From positions 2,170,001-2,234,000 of the forward strand of contig OZ260100.1 of assembly GCA_965284565.1 (NCBI GenBank): DNA of 64,000 bases, in the 5' to 3' direction. The position numbers and the translations under genes were made by a program. Every line of letters starts with the position of its first letter. Within the stretch, counting starts at the first letter, position 1. The DNA is from BRH-c54 sp965284565 (lineage in GTDB: Bacteria; Bacteroidota; Bacteroidia; Flavobacteriales_E; Vicingaceae). Shown piece after piece: positions 16,783 through 26,500 of the stretch. The notes under the pieces are model-generated. The model searched no databases. It was not told the origin of the DNA and saw nothing but the letters and a program-made list of their open reading frames with translations.

Positions 16783-17139
16783 ATGACAGAAATTATAGGT
16801 GTATCAATTCCAATTTTTATAACACTAGGTGTTTTTGCAATGATAGTATTGCTTAGAAGAATGGAAAATCAGGAAAGATTAAAAATGATAGAAAAAGGTA
16901 TGGATTTAAACTTGCCTAAAAAAGAAAATAACAGTGGTTCTGCATTAAAGTTTGCATTAATAGCAGTAGGTGTTGGTGTAGGCTTGTTAGCAGGGAATTT
17001 GTTGGATGTTTATACACCATTAAAAGATGAGGTATGTTATTTTTCAATGATCTTTTTATTTGGAGGTTTAGGCTTGTTTATTGCCAATAAAATGGACGAG
17101 AAAAAACGTAAAAACAATAATAACGGAGATATTAGTTAA
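16783..17139 (+). CDS. Small membrane protein (DUF6249-like), likely target of the ECF sigma factor
   Basis: The 118-residue protein has three hydrophobic segments: about 6-24 (VSIPIFITLGVFAMIVLL), 53-72 (LKFALIAVGVGVGLLAGNLL) and 83-101. Between the first two lies a charged segment, RRMENQERLKMIEKGMDLNLPKK, spanning residues 25-47. This layout resembles the DUF6249 family in Bacteroidota, where the gene often sits by an ECF sigma operon; the family call is from memory. ATG 16783 is chosen over 16756 because the latter coincides with the predicted transcription start. Function is unknown; a role in envelope stress sensing is only an inference from context. Confidence 0.75.
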   Translation: MTEIIGVSIPIFITLGVFAMIVLLRRMENQERLKMIEKGMDLNLPKKENNSGSALKFALIAVGVGVGLLAGNLLDVYTPLKDEVCYFSMIFLFGGLGLFIANKMDEKKRKNNNNGDIS

Positions 17140-17178
17140 AACAATAATTAGATTAATTAGTGCAAATCTTTGTTTTAG

Positions 17179-17203
17179 GCAGGTTGAGAAACCTGCTTTT
17201 TTT
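17179..17203 (+). terminator. Rho-independent terminator after the DUF6249-like gene
   Basis: GCAGGT (17179-17184) pairs with ACCTGC (17191-17196) and is followed by a run of seven T (17197-17203). Confidence 0.75.
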
Positions 17204-17220
17204 ATTTCAAAACTTGACTT

Positions 17221-17256
17221 TTGTCAGGAATTTTCCCTCTTAAATTTGTATCTTTG
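17221..17256 (+). promoter_or_regulatory. Promoter of hmgA
   Basis: TTG at 17221-17223 is followed after 17 bases by TAAATTTG (17241-17248), with a second -7 match TATCTTTG directly after it at 17249-17256 (25-base spacing from that TTG). Either gives a leader of about 35-45 bases before ATG 17296. Confidence 0.6.
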
Positions 17257-17295
17257 TTTCATAGAAAATACAAATTATTGACTTAATTACGCATT

Positions 17296-18456
17296 ATGCC
17301 TAGATATCATCAATTAGGAAATATTCCAAAAAAAAGACATACCGTTTTTAAAAGTCCGGAAGGAGACTTTTATTACGAAGAACTTTTTGGCACAGTGGGT
17401 TTTGATGGAATGTCATCACTACTTTACCACACACACCGACCAACACAGGTAAAAGAGATTTTAAAATCTTACAGTGTTGTTCCAAAAGTGGCGGTAGAAA
17501 AAAATATGGAATCACTTGCATTGAAAGGATTTTCTGTTCCATCAGAAAGCGATTTTTTAAAAAGTAGAAAAACAGTATTGTTTAATTCAGATTGCCATAT
17601 TGTTTTGGCTAGTCCAACAGCATCATTAACAGATTATTTTTATAAAAATACCGATTCTGATGAAGTAATTTTTGTGCATGAAGGCAAAGGAAAATTAAGA
17701 ACACATTTAGGAAATATAGATTTTGAATATGGCGATTATTTGGTTATTCCTAGAGGAATGATTTATCAAATTAATTTCGAAACAGCCAATAATCGTTTGT
17801 TCATTGTAGAATCTAAAAGTCCGGTTTATACACCCAAACAATATAGAAATTGGTTCGGACAGCATTTAGAACATTCACCATTTTGCGAAAGAGATATTCA
17901 TCCGCCAACAGAATTAGAAACTTACTCCGATAAAGGTGAGTTTTTGGTAAAAGTGAAAAAGCAAGACATGATTCATGAATATATTTATGCAGCTCACCCA
18001 TTTAGTGTAGTGGGGTGGGATGGATATAATTTTCCGTATAAATTTTCTATTCATGATTTTGAACCAATTACCGGTAGAGTACATTTGCCACCACCCATTC
18101 ACCAAACTTTTGAAACGGCAGGTTTTGTAATGTGTTCTTTTGTGCCTCGTTTGTACGATTATCATCCTCAATCAATTCCAGCACCATACAATCACAGTAA
18201 TATTGATTCTGATGAGGTGTTGTATTATGTGGATGGCGATTTTATGAGTAGAAACAATATAGAAAGAGGGCAAATTACCTTACATCCGGCAGGTATCCCT
18301 CACGGACCACATCCAGGAGCTATGGAAAGAAGCATCGGACAAAAAGAAACTGAAGAATTAGCCGTAATGGTAGATACGTTTAAACCATTAATGGTAACTG
18401 AAGAAGCCATGAAAATTAAAGATGGAGATTATTTCCAATCGTGGTTAGAACATTAA
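17296..18456 (+). CDS. hmgA: Homogentisate 1,2-dioxygenase
   Basis: The 386-residue enzyme opens the ring of homogentisate to maleylacetoacetate in tyrosine and phenylalanine degradation. Family features include MPRYHQLGNIPKKRHTVF at the N-terminus, GFDGMSSLLYHTHRPT, a cupin segment VIFVHEGKGKLRTHLG, and the iron-site region YNHSNIDSDEVLYYVDGDF, then LHPAGIPHGPHPGA, which supplies further His ligands. Length fits the shorter bacterial form. hppD follows 67 bases downstream on the same strand, and the order makes successive pathway steps. Fumarylacetoacetase and maleylacetoacetate isomerase are not in the window. Confidence 0.96.
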   Translation: MPRYHQLGNIPKKRHTVFKSPEGDFYYEELFGTVGFDGMSSLLYHTHRPTQVKEILKSYSVVPKVAVEKNMESLALKGFSVPSESDFLKSRKTVLFNSDCHIVLASPTASLTDYFYKNTDSDEVIFVHEGKGKLRTHLGNIDFEYGDYLVIPRGMIYQINFETANNRLFIVESKSPVYTPKQYRNWFGQHLEHSPFCERDIHPPTELETYSDKGEFLVKVKKQDMIHEYIYAAHPFSVVGWDGYNFPYKFSIHDFEPITGRVHLPPPIHQTFETAGFVMCSFVPRLYDYHPQSIPAPYNHSNIDSDEVLYYVDGDFMSRNNIERGQITLHPAGIPHGPHPGAMERSIGQKETEELAVMVDTFKPLMVTEEAMKIKDGDYFQSWLEH

Positions 18457-18523
18457 ACTCGTTACTTTTAACAAATTAAAAACTTAAACTTATCATCTAA
18501 TAAACTTTTAAACTAATTGAATT

Positions 18524-19681
18524 ATGAAAGGTATAAAAAACGTAGAATACGGATTAGAAAAAATATTTGAAGGAGCACAAGATTTCTTACCGCTTTTAGG
18601 AACTGACTATGTAGAGTTTTATGTAGGTAATGCCAAACAAGCCGCACATTTCTATAAAACAGCATTTGGTTTTCAATCGTATGCTTACAAAGGCTTAGAA
18701 ACTGGGTGTAAAGAATATGCTTCTTATGTGTTGAAACAAGATAAAATTAGACTGGTATTGACTACTCCATTAAATTCAAAATCACCAATAAATGAGCATA
18801 TTGTTAAACATGGAGATGGTGTTAAAGTAATTGCACTTTGGGTAGAAGATGCTACTAAATCGTGGGAAGAAACTACTAAAAGAGGAGCGAAGTCTTTTAT
18901 GGAACCAACGGTAGAAAAAGATGAGCATGGAGAAGTGGTGCGGTCAGGAATTTATACTTATGGAGAAACCGTTCACATTTTTGTAGAAAGAAAGAATTAC
19001 AATGGAGTATTTTTACCTGGATATAAAAAATGGGAATCGGATTATAATCCTGAGCCAACAGGCTTAAAATTTATTGACCACATGGTAGGTAATGTTGGTT
19101 GGAATGAGATGAACCAATGGGTAAAGTTTTATGAAGATGTAATGGGCTTTGTTAATTTCCTATCTTTTGATGATAAACAAATTCATACCGAATATTCGGC
19201 TTTAATGAGTAAAGTAATGAGCAATGGTAATGGTAGAATTAAATTCCCGATTAACGAGCCTGCTGAAGGAAAGAAAAAATCTCAAATTGAAGAATACTTA
19301 GATTTTTATGAAGGACCGGGAGCACAACATATTGCTGTAGCTACAGACGATATTATTACAACAGTAGCTAAACTTAGGGCTAGAGGAGTAGAATTTTTAT
19401 CCACTCCACCAGAGGAATATTATAGAGCTGTTCCGGGAAGATTGGAAGAGCATAGTCATGAATTAAGAGAAGACATTGAAACTTTAAAAAGTTTAGGAAT
19501 AATGATTGATGCTGATGAAGAAGGTTATTTGTTACAAATTTTCACTAAACCTGTAGAAGACAGACCAACCTTGTTTTTTGAAATTATTCAGCGAATGGGA
19601 GCAAGAGGATTTGGAGCAGGTAATTTTAAAGCATTGTTTGAATCTATAGAAAGAGAACAAGAAAAAAGAGGAACACTTTAA
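18524..19681 (+). CDS. hppD: 4-hydroxyphenylpyruvate dioxygenase
   Basis: The 385-residue enzyme converts 4-hydroxyphenylpyruvate to homogentisate, the substrate of the upstream hmgA product. It consists of two VOC repeats: the first at about 25-160 (DYVEFYVGNAKQAAHFYKTAFGF from residue 27 on) and the second at about 180-350, carrying the iron ligands His186 (FIDHMVGNV), the His of GAQHIAVATDDI and the Glu of TLFFEIIQRMGARGFG. The C-terminal GFGAGNFKALFESIE helix is the usual active-site gate. The length is typical. It is probably co-transcribed with hmgA. Confidence 0.97.
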   Translation: MKGIKNVEYGLEKIFEGAQDFLPLLGTDYVEFYVGNAKQAAHFYKTAFGFQSYAYKGLETGCKEYASYVLKQDKIRLVLTTPLNSKSPINEHIVKHGDGVKVIALWVEDATKSWEETTKRGAKSFMEPTVEKDEHGEVVRSGIYTYGETVHIFVERKNYNGVFLPGYKKWESDYNPEPTGLKFIDHMVGNVGWNEMNQWVKFYEDVMGFVNFLSFDDKQIHTEYSALMSKVMSNGNGRIKFPINEPAEGKKKSQIEEYLDFYEGPGAQHIAVATDDIITTVAKLRARGVEFLSTPPEEYYRAVPGRLEEHSHELREDIETLKSLGIMIDADEEGYLLQIFTKPVEDRPTLFFEIIQRMGARGFGAGNFKALFESIEREQEKRGTL

Positions 19682-19698
19682 AAAAATAAAATCTTTTT

Positions 19699-19727
19699 TT
19701 GAATAATTATAAAAAAGTGTACTTTAG
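19699..19727 (+). promoter_or_regulatory. Candidate promoter of the small membrane protein gene at 19751
   Basis: TTG at 19699-19701 and TACTTTAG at 19720-19727 are 18 bases apart, one mismatch from TAnnTTTG in the -7 box. Confidence 0.4.
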
Positions 19728-19750
19728 CATCAACTAAAAAACAATAACAA

Positions 19751-19939
19751 ATGAAAAAAAATAGATTAATAGGATTTATCATAATAGCACTAATGTTTAC
19801 ACTTCCATTTCACTATACTTATATTGATATAGAAGGATATGGTGGTATAGGACAAGCATTGTCAATGACAGTATTGATTATAGGTGTAGTTGTAGGAATC
19901 ATTATGGTAAATAATTCATCAGAAGAAGCTCATCACTAA
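19751..19939 (+). CDS. Small hypothetical membrane protein (62 residues)
   Basis: The product has two hydrophobic segments, about 7-24 (GFIIIALMFTLPFHY) and 36-54 (ALSMTVLIIGVVVGIIMV), and a polar C-terminus ending SSEEAHH. I do not recognise the family. Support for it being real comes from its own likely promoter, a good ATG after a short leader, and a terminator starting 21 bases after the stop. It sits alone between hppD and hisS. Confidence 0.7.
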   Translation: MKKNRLIGFIIIALMFTLPFHYTYIDIEGYGGIGQALSMTVLIIGVVVGIIMVNNSSEEAHH

Positions 19940-19960
19940 ACAATAACGTGATTAAATAAT

Positions 19961-19996
19961 AAAGCCCAAAAGTGAATATCGCTTTTGGGCTTTTTT
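19961..19996 (+). terminator. Rho-independent terminator after the small membrane protein gene
   Basis: AAAGCCCAAAAG (19961-19972) pairs with CTTTTGGGCTTT (19982-19993), followed by more T residues. Confidence 0.88.
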
Positions 19997-20063
19997 GTTG
20001 GTACTAATTTCGGGTTAAACCATTATTATTCTAAATTTGTACCTTTAATATTTTAAAAGCATT

Positions 20064-21476
20064 ATGAGTAGTAATAAGCCAAGCTTACCAAAAGGAACAA
20101 GAGATTTTTCGCCAATAGAAATGGCTCGCAGAAATTATATTTTCGATACTATTAAAAAAGTGTATAAAAAATATGGCTTTCAGCAGATAGAAACGCCTGC
20201 TATGGAAAACCTTAGTACATTAGTTGGTACTGGTGGAGATGAAAGCGATAAGTTGATTTTTAAGATTCTGAATAGTGGAGATTATTTAGCTAAAGCTGAT
20301 GAAAAAGCGCTACAAGAGAAAAATGCTAACGGATTAACAAAATCTATTGCTGAAAAGGCTTTGCACTATGACTTAACCGTTCCGTTTGCTCGTTATGTAG
20401 TACAAAATCAAAATGAGATTACCTTTCCTTTTAGGAGGTTTCAAATACAACCGGTTTGGCGTGCCGACCGACCACAAAAAGGACGTTACAGAGAATTCTA
20501 CCAATGCGATGCTGATATTATTGGTTCTGATTCCTTGCTTAATGAAGTGGATTTAATCAAAATTATTGACGATGTGTTTACCGAATTGTTTCAAGGCAAA
20601 CTGAATTATACGGTTTCGGTAAATAATAGGAAGATTTTGCAGGGAATAGTGGAATCTGTTGGTTTGCAAGATAAATTAGAAGCTATTGTTGTAGCAATTG
20701 ATAAATTTGACAAAGTTGGAAGTGAAGGTGTTGGAGAAGAGTTGAGAAAAATAGACATTTCAAATGAAGATGTAAAGAAATTGATGAGGTTGATTTTAAT
20801 TGCATTATATAAAGAAGATGAAATTAATATCGATAACATTGAAATATTAGAATTATTAAGTGAATTAATAGGAAATAATATCAATGGTCAAAAAGGAATA
20901 GAAGAATTAGAATTAATTTTAAAAAAATTAATCAATTTAGAAGAATCTAAACTTGGCTTAAAAACAGCCAAAGTAATTTTCGATCCAACACTAGCTCGTG
21001 GATTAGGCTACTATACAGGAACCATTATAGAAGTAAAAGTGGATGACTTTCCGAGTATTTGTGGTGGCGGAAGATACGATGATCTAACTGGAAAATTTGG
21101 ATTAAAAGATGTTTCTGGAGTAGGTATTTCTTTTGGAGCAGATAGAATTTATGATGTGTTATTAGACAATAATTTATATCCCAAATTTGAAGGAGATTCT
21201 ACGCAAGTATTATTCGTAAATTTTGGAGAAAAAGAACAAGATTATTGTCTGCCTTTATTGTTTCAATTGAGAGATGAAGACATTAATGCAGAAATTTACC
21301 CTGAAGCTGCAAAACTTAAAAAACAAATGACTTTTGCTAACAACAAAAACATTAACTACGTAGTGTTGGTGGGTAGCGATGAAATGGCTTCAGGAAAATT
21401 AACTGTAAAAAACATGAAAACAGGGGAGCAACATGCTTTCACTATTGAGGAATTAATTCAAGAATTAAAAAAATGA
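20064..21476 (+). CDS. hisS: Histidyl-tRNA synthetase
   Basis: The 470-residue class II synthetase charges tRNA-His. Motif 1 lies in the N-terminal KGTRDFSPIEMARRNYIF region. Motif 2 is FRRFQIQPVWRADRPQKGRYREFYQCDADIIG, spanning about 122-153. The histidine-specific segment LARGLGYYTGTIIEV is near 313, and motif 3 is DVSGVGISFGADRI near 350. The C-terminal anticodon-binding domain begins about 383. A -7 box TAAATTTG lies at 20032-20039, 24 bases before the ATG. The gene overlaps hutH by 4 bases. Confidence 0.97.
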   Translation: MSSNKPSLPKGTRDFSPIEMARRNYIFDTIKKVYKKYGFQQIETPAMENLSTLVGTGGDESDKLIFKILNSGDYLAKADEKALQEKNANGLTKSIAEKALHYDLTVPFARYVVQNQNEITFPFRRFQIQPVWRADRPQKGRYREFYQCDADIIGSDSLLNEVDLIKIIDDVFTELFQGKLNYTVSVNNRKILQGIVESVGLQDKLEAIVVAIDKFDKVGSEGVGEELRKIDISNEDVKKLMRLILIALYKEDEINIDNIEILELLSELIGNNINGQKGIEELELILKKLINLEESKLGLKTAKVIFDPTLARGLGYYTGTIIEVKVDDFPSICGGGRYDDLTGKFGLKDVSGVGISFGADRIYDVLLDNNLYPKFEGDSTQVLFVNFGEKEQDYCLPLLFQLRDEDINAEIYPEAAKLKKQMTFANNKNINYVVLVGSDEMASGKLTVKNMKTGEQHAFTIEELIQELKK

Positions 21477-22984
21477 GAATTCACCATATCAATAAAAACT
21501 GGATAGATTTAGCAGTAGTTAATGAAATCATCAATCAACAGAAAAAATTACAACTTTCTGAAGATGCTATAATTGCAATAGAAAAATGTAGAAGCTATTT
21601 GGATGAAAAACTAAGCAGACACGATAAACCAATTTACGGTATCAACACAGGCTTCGGTTCATTGTGCGATACACAAATATCTAACGACCAACTAGAGCAA
21701 TTACAACGAAATTTAGTAATGTCGCACGCATGCGGATTGGGCGAAGAAGTCCCTCAAGAAGTTGCTCAGATCATGTTGTTACTCAAAATTCAGGGATTAA
21801 GTTATGGCAATTCAGGTGTTCAATTAGCCACCGTTCAGCGATTAATAGATTTTTATAATAATGGGGTTTATCCGGTGGTTTATCAGCAAGGTTCCTTAGG
21901 AGCTTCGGGCGATTTAGCTCCCTTAGCTCATTTATCATTACCCTTATTAGGCTTAGGAGAAGTAGTGGTTGAAGGCAAAAAGTATTCAGCTGCAGAAATC
22001 AATAAAAAATTTAATTGGGAGCCTATACAATTAAAATCTAAAGAAGGATTGGCATTGCTAAACGGAACGCAATTTATGAGTGCTTATGGTGTTTATTCCT
22101 TGATGCAAGCCAAAAAAATGTCCACTTTTATGGATGTAGTGGCATCCATTTCTTTAGAAGCGTATGATGGTAGAATAGAACCTTTTAATGAGTTAATTCA
22201 TAAGGCAAGACCGCACAATGGACAATTTATTACTTCAAGAAACATATTAAAAGTTATAGAAGGAAGTGAAATTGCTGCTCAAGATAAAAAACATGTTCAA
22301 GATCCTTATTCTTTTAGATGCATTCCGCAAGTTCATGGAGCTTCAAAAGATGTAATTGCTCATGTGCAAAAAGTATTTGAAACAGAAATTAATTCGGTTA
22401 CTGATAATCCAACTATTTTCCCTGAAGCTGATGAAGTGATTTCAGCAGGAAATTTTCACGGGCAACCCTTAGCAATGGCGTTAGACTATTTAGGAATAGC
22501 CATAGCTGAGTTAGGAAGTATTTCAGAAAGAAGAATTTATAAACTCATTAGTGGAACGAGGAGTTTACCTCCATTTTTAGTAGCAAATCCTGGGTTAAAC
22601 AGTGGTTTTATGATTCCTCAATATGCAGCAGCCTCAGTAGTAAGTCAGAATAAACAATTGGCTACACCTTGCTCTGTAGATACGATAGATTCTTCCAACG
22701 GACAAGAAGACCATGTGAGCATGGGAGCAAATGCAGCAACTAAAGTTGCCCGAATGATGGATAATTTAGAAAAAATTGTAGGAATAGAATTGCTAAATGC
22801 ATCACAAGCTTTGGAGTTTAGAAGACCGTTGAAATCATCTGATTATATAGAAAATTTAATAGCAGCATACAGAAAAGAAGTTCCATTTGTTGAGCAAGAT
22901 ATAGAGATGCAGCCTGTTATCCAAAAAAGTATAGCTTTTGTTAAAAATAAAGCACAGCAAACAATATTAAACGATTTTTTATAA
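21473..22984 (+). CDS. hutH: Histidine ammonia-lyase
   Basis: The 503-residue enzyme removes ammonia from histidine to give urocanate. The MIO cofactor triad Ala-Ser-Gly is in GSLGASGDLAPLAHL near residue 142. NLVMSHACGLG near 83 has the Ser-His typical of histidine-selective lyases rather than the tyrosine or phenylalanine types. Other features are YGINTGFGSLCD, NGTQFM, TDNPTIFPEADEVISAGNFHGQPLAM across 305-331 and SNGQEDHVSMGANAA. The ATG overlaps the hisS stop (ATGA), coupling histidine degradation to histidine tRNA charging. hutU and hutI are not in the window. Confidence 0.94.
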   Translation: MRIHHINKNWIDLAVVNEIINQQKKLQLSEDAIIAIEKCRSYLDEKLSRHDKPIYGINTGFGSLCDTQISNDQLEQLQRNLVMSHACGLGEEVPQEVAQIMLLLKIQGLSYGNSGVQLATVQRLIDFYNNGVYPVVYQQGSLGASGDLAPLAHLSLPLLGLGEVVVEGKKYSAAEINKKFNWEPIQLKSKEGLALLNGTQFMSAYGVYSLMQAKKMSTFMDVVASISLEAYDGRIEPFNELIHKARPHNGQFITSRNILKVIEGSEIAAQDKKHVQDPYSFRCIPQVHGASKDVIAHVQKVFETEINSVTDNPTIFPEADEVISAGNFHGQPLAMALDYLGIAIAELGSISERRIYKLISGTRSLPPFLVANPGLNSGFMIPQYAAASVVSQNKQLATPCSVDTIDSSNGQEDHVSMGANAATKVARMMDNLEKIVGIELLNASQALEFRRPLKSSDYIENLIAAYRKEVPFVEQDIEMQPVIQKSIAFVKNKAQQTILNDFL

Positions 22985-22991
22985 AAACTAT

Positions 22992-23408
22992 ATGAAAAAT
23001 ATACTTTTCATAACAGTAATAATTTTGACTATGGCTTGCACACAACAATCACAAGAGAAAGAAATTTTAGAAGTGATGAGCCAACAAGAGCAAGATTGGA
23101 ACAATGGAGACATTGATGCTTTTATGCAAGGCTATTGGCAGTCAGATTCGCTAATGTTTGTAGGAAAAAATGGCATTAAATACGGTTGGCAAACTACTTT
23201 AGAGAACTACAAAAAATCATACCCCGATAAATCTACTATGGGCAAACTTTCTTTCACAATAGAAAAGTTGGAAGTGGAAAATCAGGCAGCTTTTATGCTA
23301 GGTAAATGGAATATTACTCGAGATAGTGGGGGTATTGGGGGTTATTTTACGCTTTATTGGAAAAAAATTGAAGGAAAGTGGTTGATTGTGTTAGATCATA
23401 CTAGTTAA
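22992..23408 (+). CDS. DUF4440/SnoaL-like lipoprotein
   Basis: The 138-residue protein begins with a lipoprotein signal peptide ending in the lipobox LTMAC (Cys near residue 16). The rest is an NTF2/SnoaL-like domain: EKEILEVMSQQEQDWNNGDIDAFMQGYW at about 22-49, then YWKKIEGKWLIVLDHTS at the end. This is the DUF4440 pattern. Ligand and function are unknown. It lies 7 bases after hutH and is probably in the hisS-hutH transcript. Confidence 0.82.
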   Translation: MKNILFITVIILTMACTQQSQEKEILEVMSQQEQDWNNGDIDAFMQGYWQSDSLMFVGKNGIKYGWQTTLENYKKSYPDKSTMGKLSFTIEKLEVENQAAFMLGKWNITRDSGGIGGYFTLYWKKIEGKWLIVLDHTS

Positions 23409-23549
23409 TTCTCTTAAGTCTTCAAAAAAGATAAGTTATATTTTTTAGAATTCCAACATAAGCCTAAAGAATTGTTAATTTTTAATCAACCTTTTAGAGG
23501 TTTAGTTCGTCTTTGTTTGGTATCTTTATGCACGACTAAACTAATTACT

Positions 23550-26500
23550 ATGAAAAAAACTAACATTTTATTATTGTTGATGCTTGTTTTTGTATCAGCA
23601 ACGTTCTCTCAGTTAACACCTTTAAAAAATACAAATCAACTAAATAACAGTTCAACATCAGAGTCGTGTGGTTTTGACCATATGCATGGTATGTTATTAA
23701 ATTCTAATGCTGATTATCGTCAGAGAACAGAAGATTTTAACAATATCATGAAAACCTATAATGCTCCAAAAAGTGGTGCAACTTATGTTGTTCCAGTTGT
23801 TGTTCATGTAATGCATAAAGGAGAAGCAGTTGGAACAGGAAGTAATATAAGTGAGGTAGATATTAATCAGGGGATTTTACAATTAAATGAAAGGTTTAGA
23901 AAAATACCGGGAAGTTTAGGAGATGGAAATGGTGTTGATGTTGACATAGAGTTCGCTTTAGCCGTTAGAGATCCTAATGGAAATTGCACTAATGGGATAG
24001 TTAGAGTGGATATGACGGGAAATTCAACTTACATGAATTTTGGAGTAAGAGCTCAAACATCCAATGGAATTACAGATGCTGCTTTAAAGGCTACTAGTAG
24101 ATGGAATACACTTGAATATTATAACATTTATTTAGTTTCAGAAATTGACGATAATGAATGTGGTTTCGGGATTCAAGGATATGCTTATTTTGCATCAGCT
24201 CATGGCCAATCTTATGATGGAATGGTTCAGTTAGGATGTAAATTTGCACAATCGGGGAATACAACATTAACCCATGAGTTAGGTCATGCAATGAATTTGT
24301 ACCATACTTTTGAGGGAGATAATAATGGTAATTCTTGTCCTTCTAATACTAGCTGCTCTTCTCAAGGAGATAGATGTTGTGATACTCCACCCCACATAAG
24401 AAGTGCTAGTAATTGTGTAACTGGTACAAATTCTTGTGACGGAGGTAGTTCAAAAGAATTGTTTATTCATAATTATATGGATTATTCTTCTGATGCTTGT
24501 CAGAGTGAATTTACAGCAGACCAAAAAGCAAGAGCAAATGCTGCTATTTCAGTAACAAGAGCTTCTTATTTAGCTGCTAATGGTAATATGAGTTTAGTTC
24601 CACCATCTACTGCTGGAGTAGACTTTAGTGTTAGCAGTAGTGTTGTTTGTTTAGGGAGCCCGGTAACTTTTTATGATGAATCAACATGTATTCCTAATAC
24701 CTATCAAAATGGAGGCTGGCCAAATATTAGTTTTTTATGGACTTTTGATGATGGAATAAATACTCCAATTACATCAACAGATCAAAATCCAACTATAAAT
24801 TTTGCACAAGCAGGATCTTATGATGTAACACTTCAAATTACTAATGGTAGTGGAACAACAAGTTTAACCAAACCAGGTTTTGTTTCCGTTGCAAATGGAG
24901 TTCAATCTTCAACTTGTCAAAATACTTCTAGTAATACTGGAAATTTTGGTTATGCCATATCAAAAGTTGTTTTTAATACAATGAGTGCTACATCATCCTC
25001 AGGAACAAATGGAGGTTGGCAAGATTTAACTTGCTCTAAAAACACACAAGTTACGCAAGGTCAAAATTATAATTTGGAAGTTACTGTAAATGCAGGAAAT
25101 AGTGGTTTAGGATTACAGTTTAGAGTATATATTGATTATAATGATGATGGAGCTTATTCAGCAGGTGAATTAGTATTAAGTAACTCTATTACAGATAATA
25201 CATCTCAAACATTTACTACTTCGGTGAATATTCCATTAACATCAACAACAGGTCAGTTATTACGTTTGAGAGCCATTTCGGATGGAGGTACATTAGCAAG
25301 TGGTTGTGAATCTCCTTTATTAGTTGGTGATGTAGAAGACTATGGTGTTTATATTAACCCCTTAGGAGGTCCACCAGTAGCCGAGTTTAGTGGTACACCA
25401 ACCACTTTATGCGAAGGCAACACAGTAAGCTTTACAGATTTAAGCACCAACACACCTACTTCATGGAGTTGGACATTTACAGGAGGAACACCATCAAGTT
25501 CAACAGCACAAAATCCAACCATCACTTATAATACAGCAGGAACTTATCAAGTACAATTAACAGCTACGAATGCATTTGGAAATGATGTAGAAACCAAAGT
25601 AGGTTACATTACGGTGAATGGAGTACCATCCAATTCAGGAGCAATAACAGGGTCTGTTTCAGAATGTGAAAATGCAACAGGAGTAAGTTACTCAATAGCA
25701 TCAGTCTCAGGAGCAACAAATTATACATGGACAGTACCAGCAGGAGCAACGATAGCAAGTGGACAAGGAACAACAGGGATAACAGTAAACTATGGAACAA
25801 GTAGTGGAAATGTAACAGTAACACCAAGTAATACATGCGGAAATGGAGGATTAAGTAGTACAAGTGTAACTATTGCACCATGTGGATCAGCACCAGTAGC
25901 CGAGTTTAGTGGTACACCAACCACTTTATGCGAAGGCAACACAGTAAGCTTTACAGATTTAAGCACCAACACACCTACTTCATGGAGTTGGACATTTACA
26001 GGAGGAACACCATCAAGTTCAACAGCACAAAATCCAACCATCACTTATAATACAGCAGGAACTTATCAAGTACAATTAACAGCTACGAATGCATTTGGAA
26101 ATGATGTAGAAACCAAAGTAGGTTACATTACAGTTAATACTTGTGGGGTGACAAAGCTAATAAATTCTGATTGTGGAAAAACTATGACAACTTACTTAGA
26201 TTATGTTACTTGTGATTATGTTGCCGGAGCTACTGAATATCAATATGAGATATCAAATGTAGGGTTAAGTTATAATCAAACTATCATAAGGAATTATAAG
26301 TGGAGATTTATTTATTTACATGAAATACCTGGAATTCAAAATAACACAACATACAATGTTAGAGTTAGGGCAAAAGTAGGAGGTGTTTATTCTTCGTACG
26401 GTACAGTTTGTCAATTAGCTACACCTGTTTCTTCAGTAACAACTCATTTATCACAAAATGATTGTGGAATTAACATGGCTAATTATGGTGATTATATTAC

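Noticed and set aside
24094..26044. Open frames on the reverse strand inside the T9SS protease gene
   Set aside because: They lie wholly within the protease gene, have skewed low-complexity composition (Leu-rich), and come from the repeats on the coding strand.
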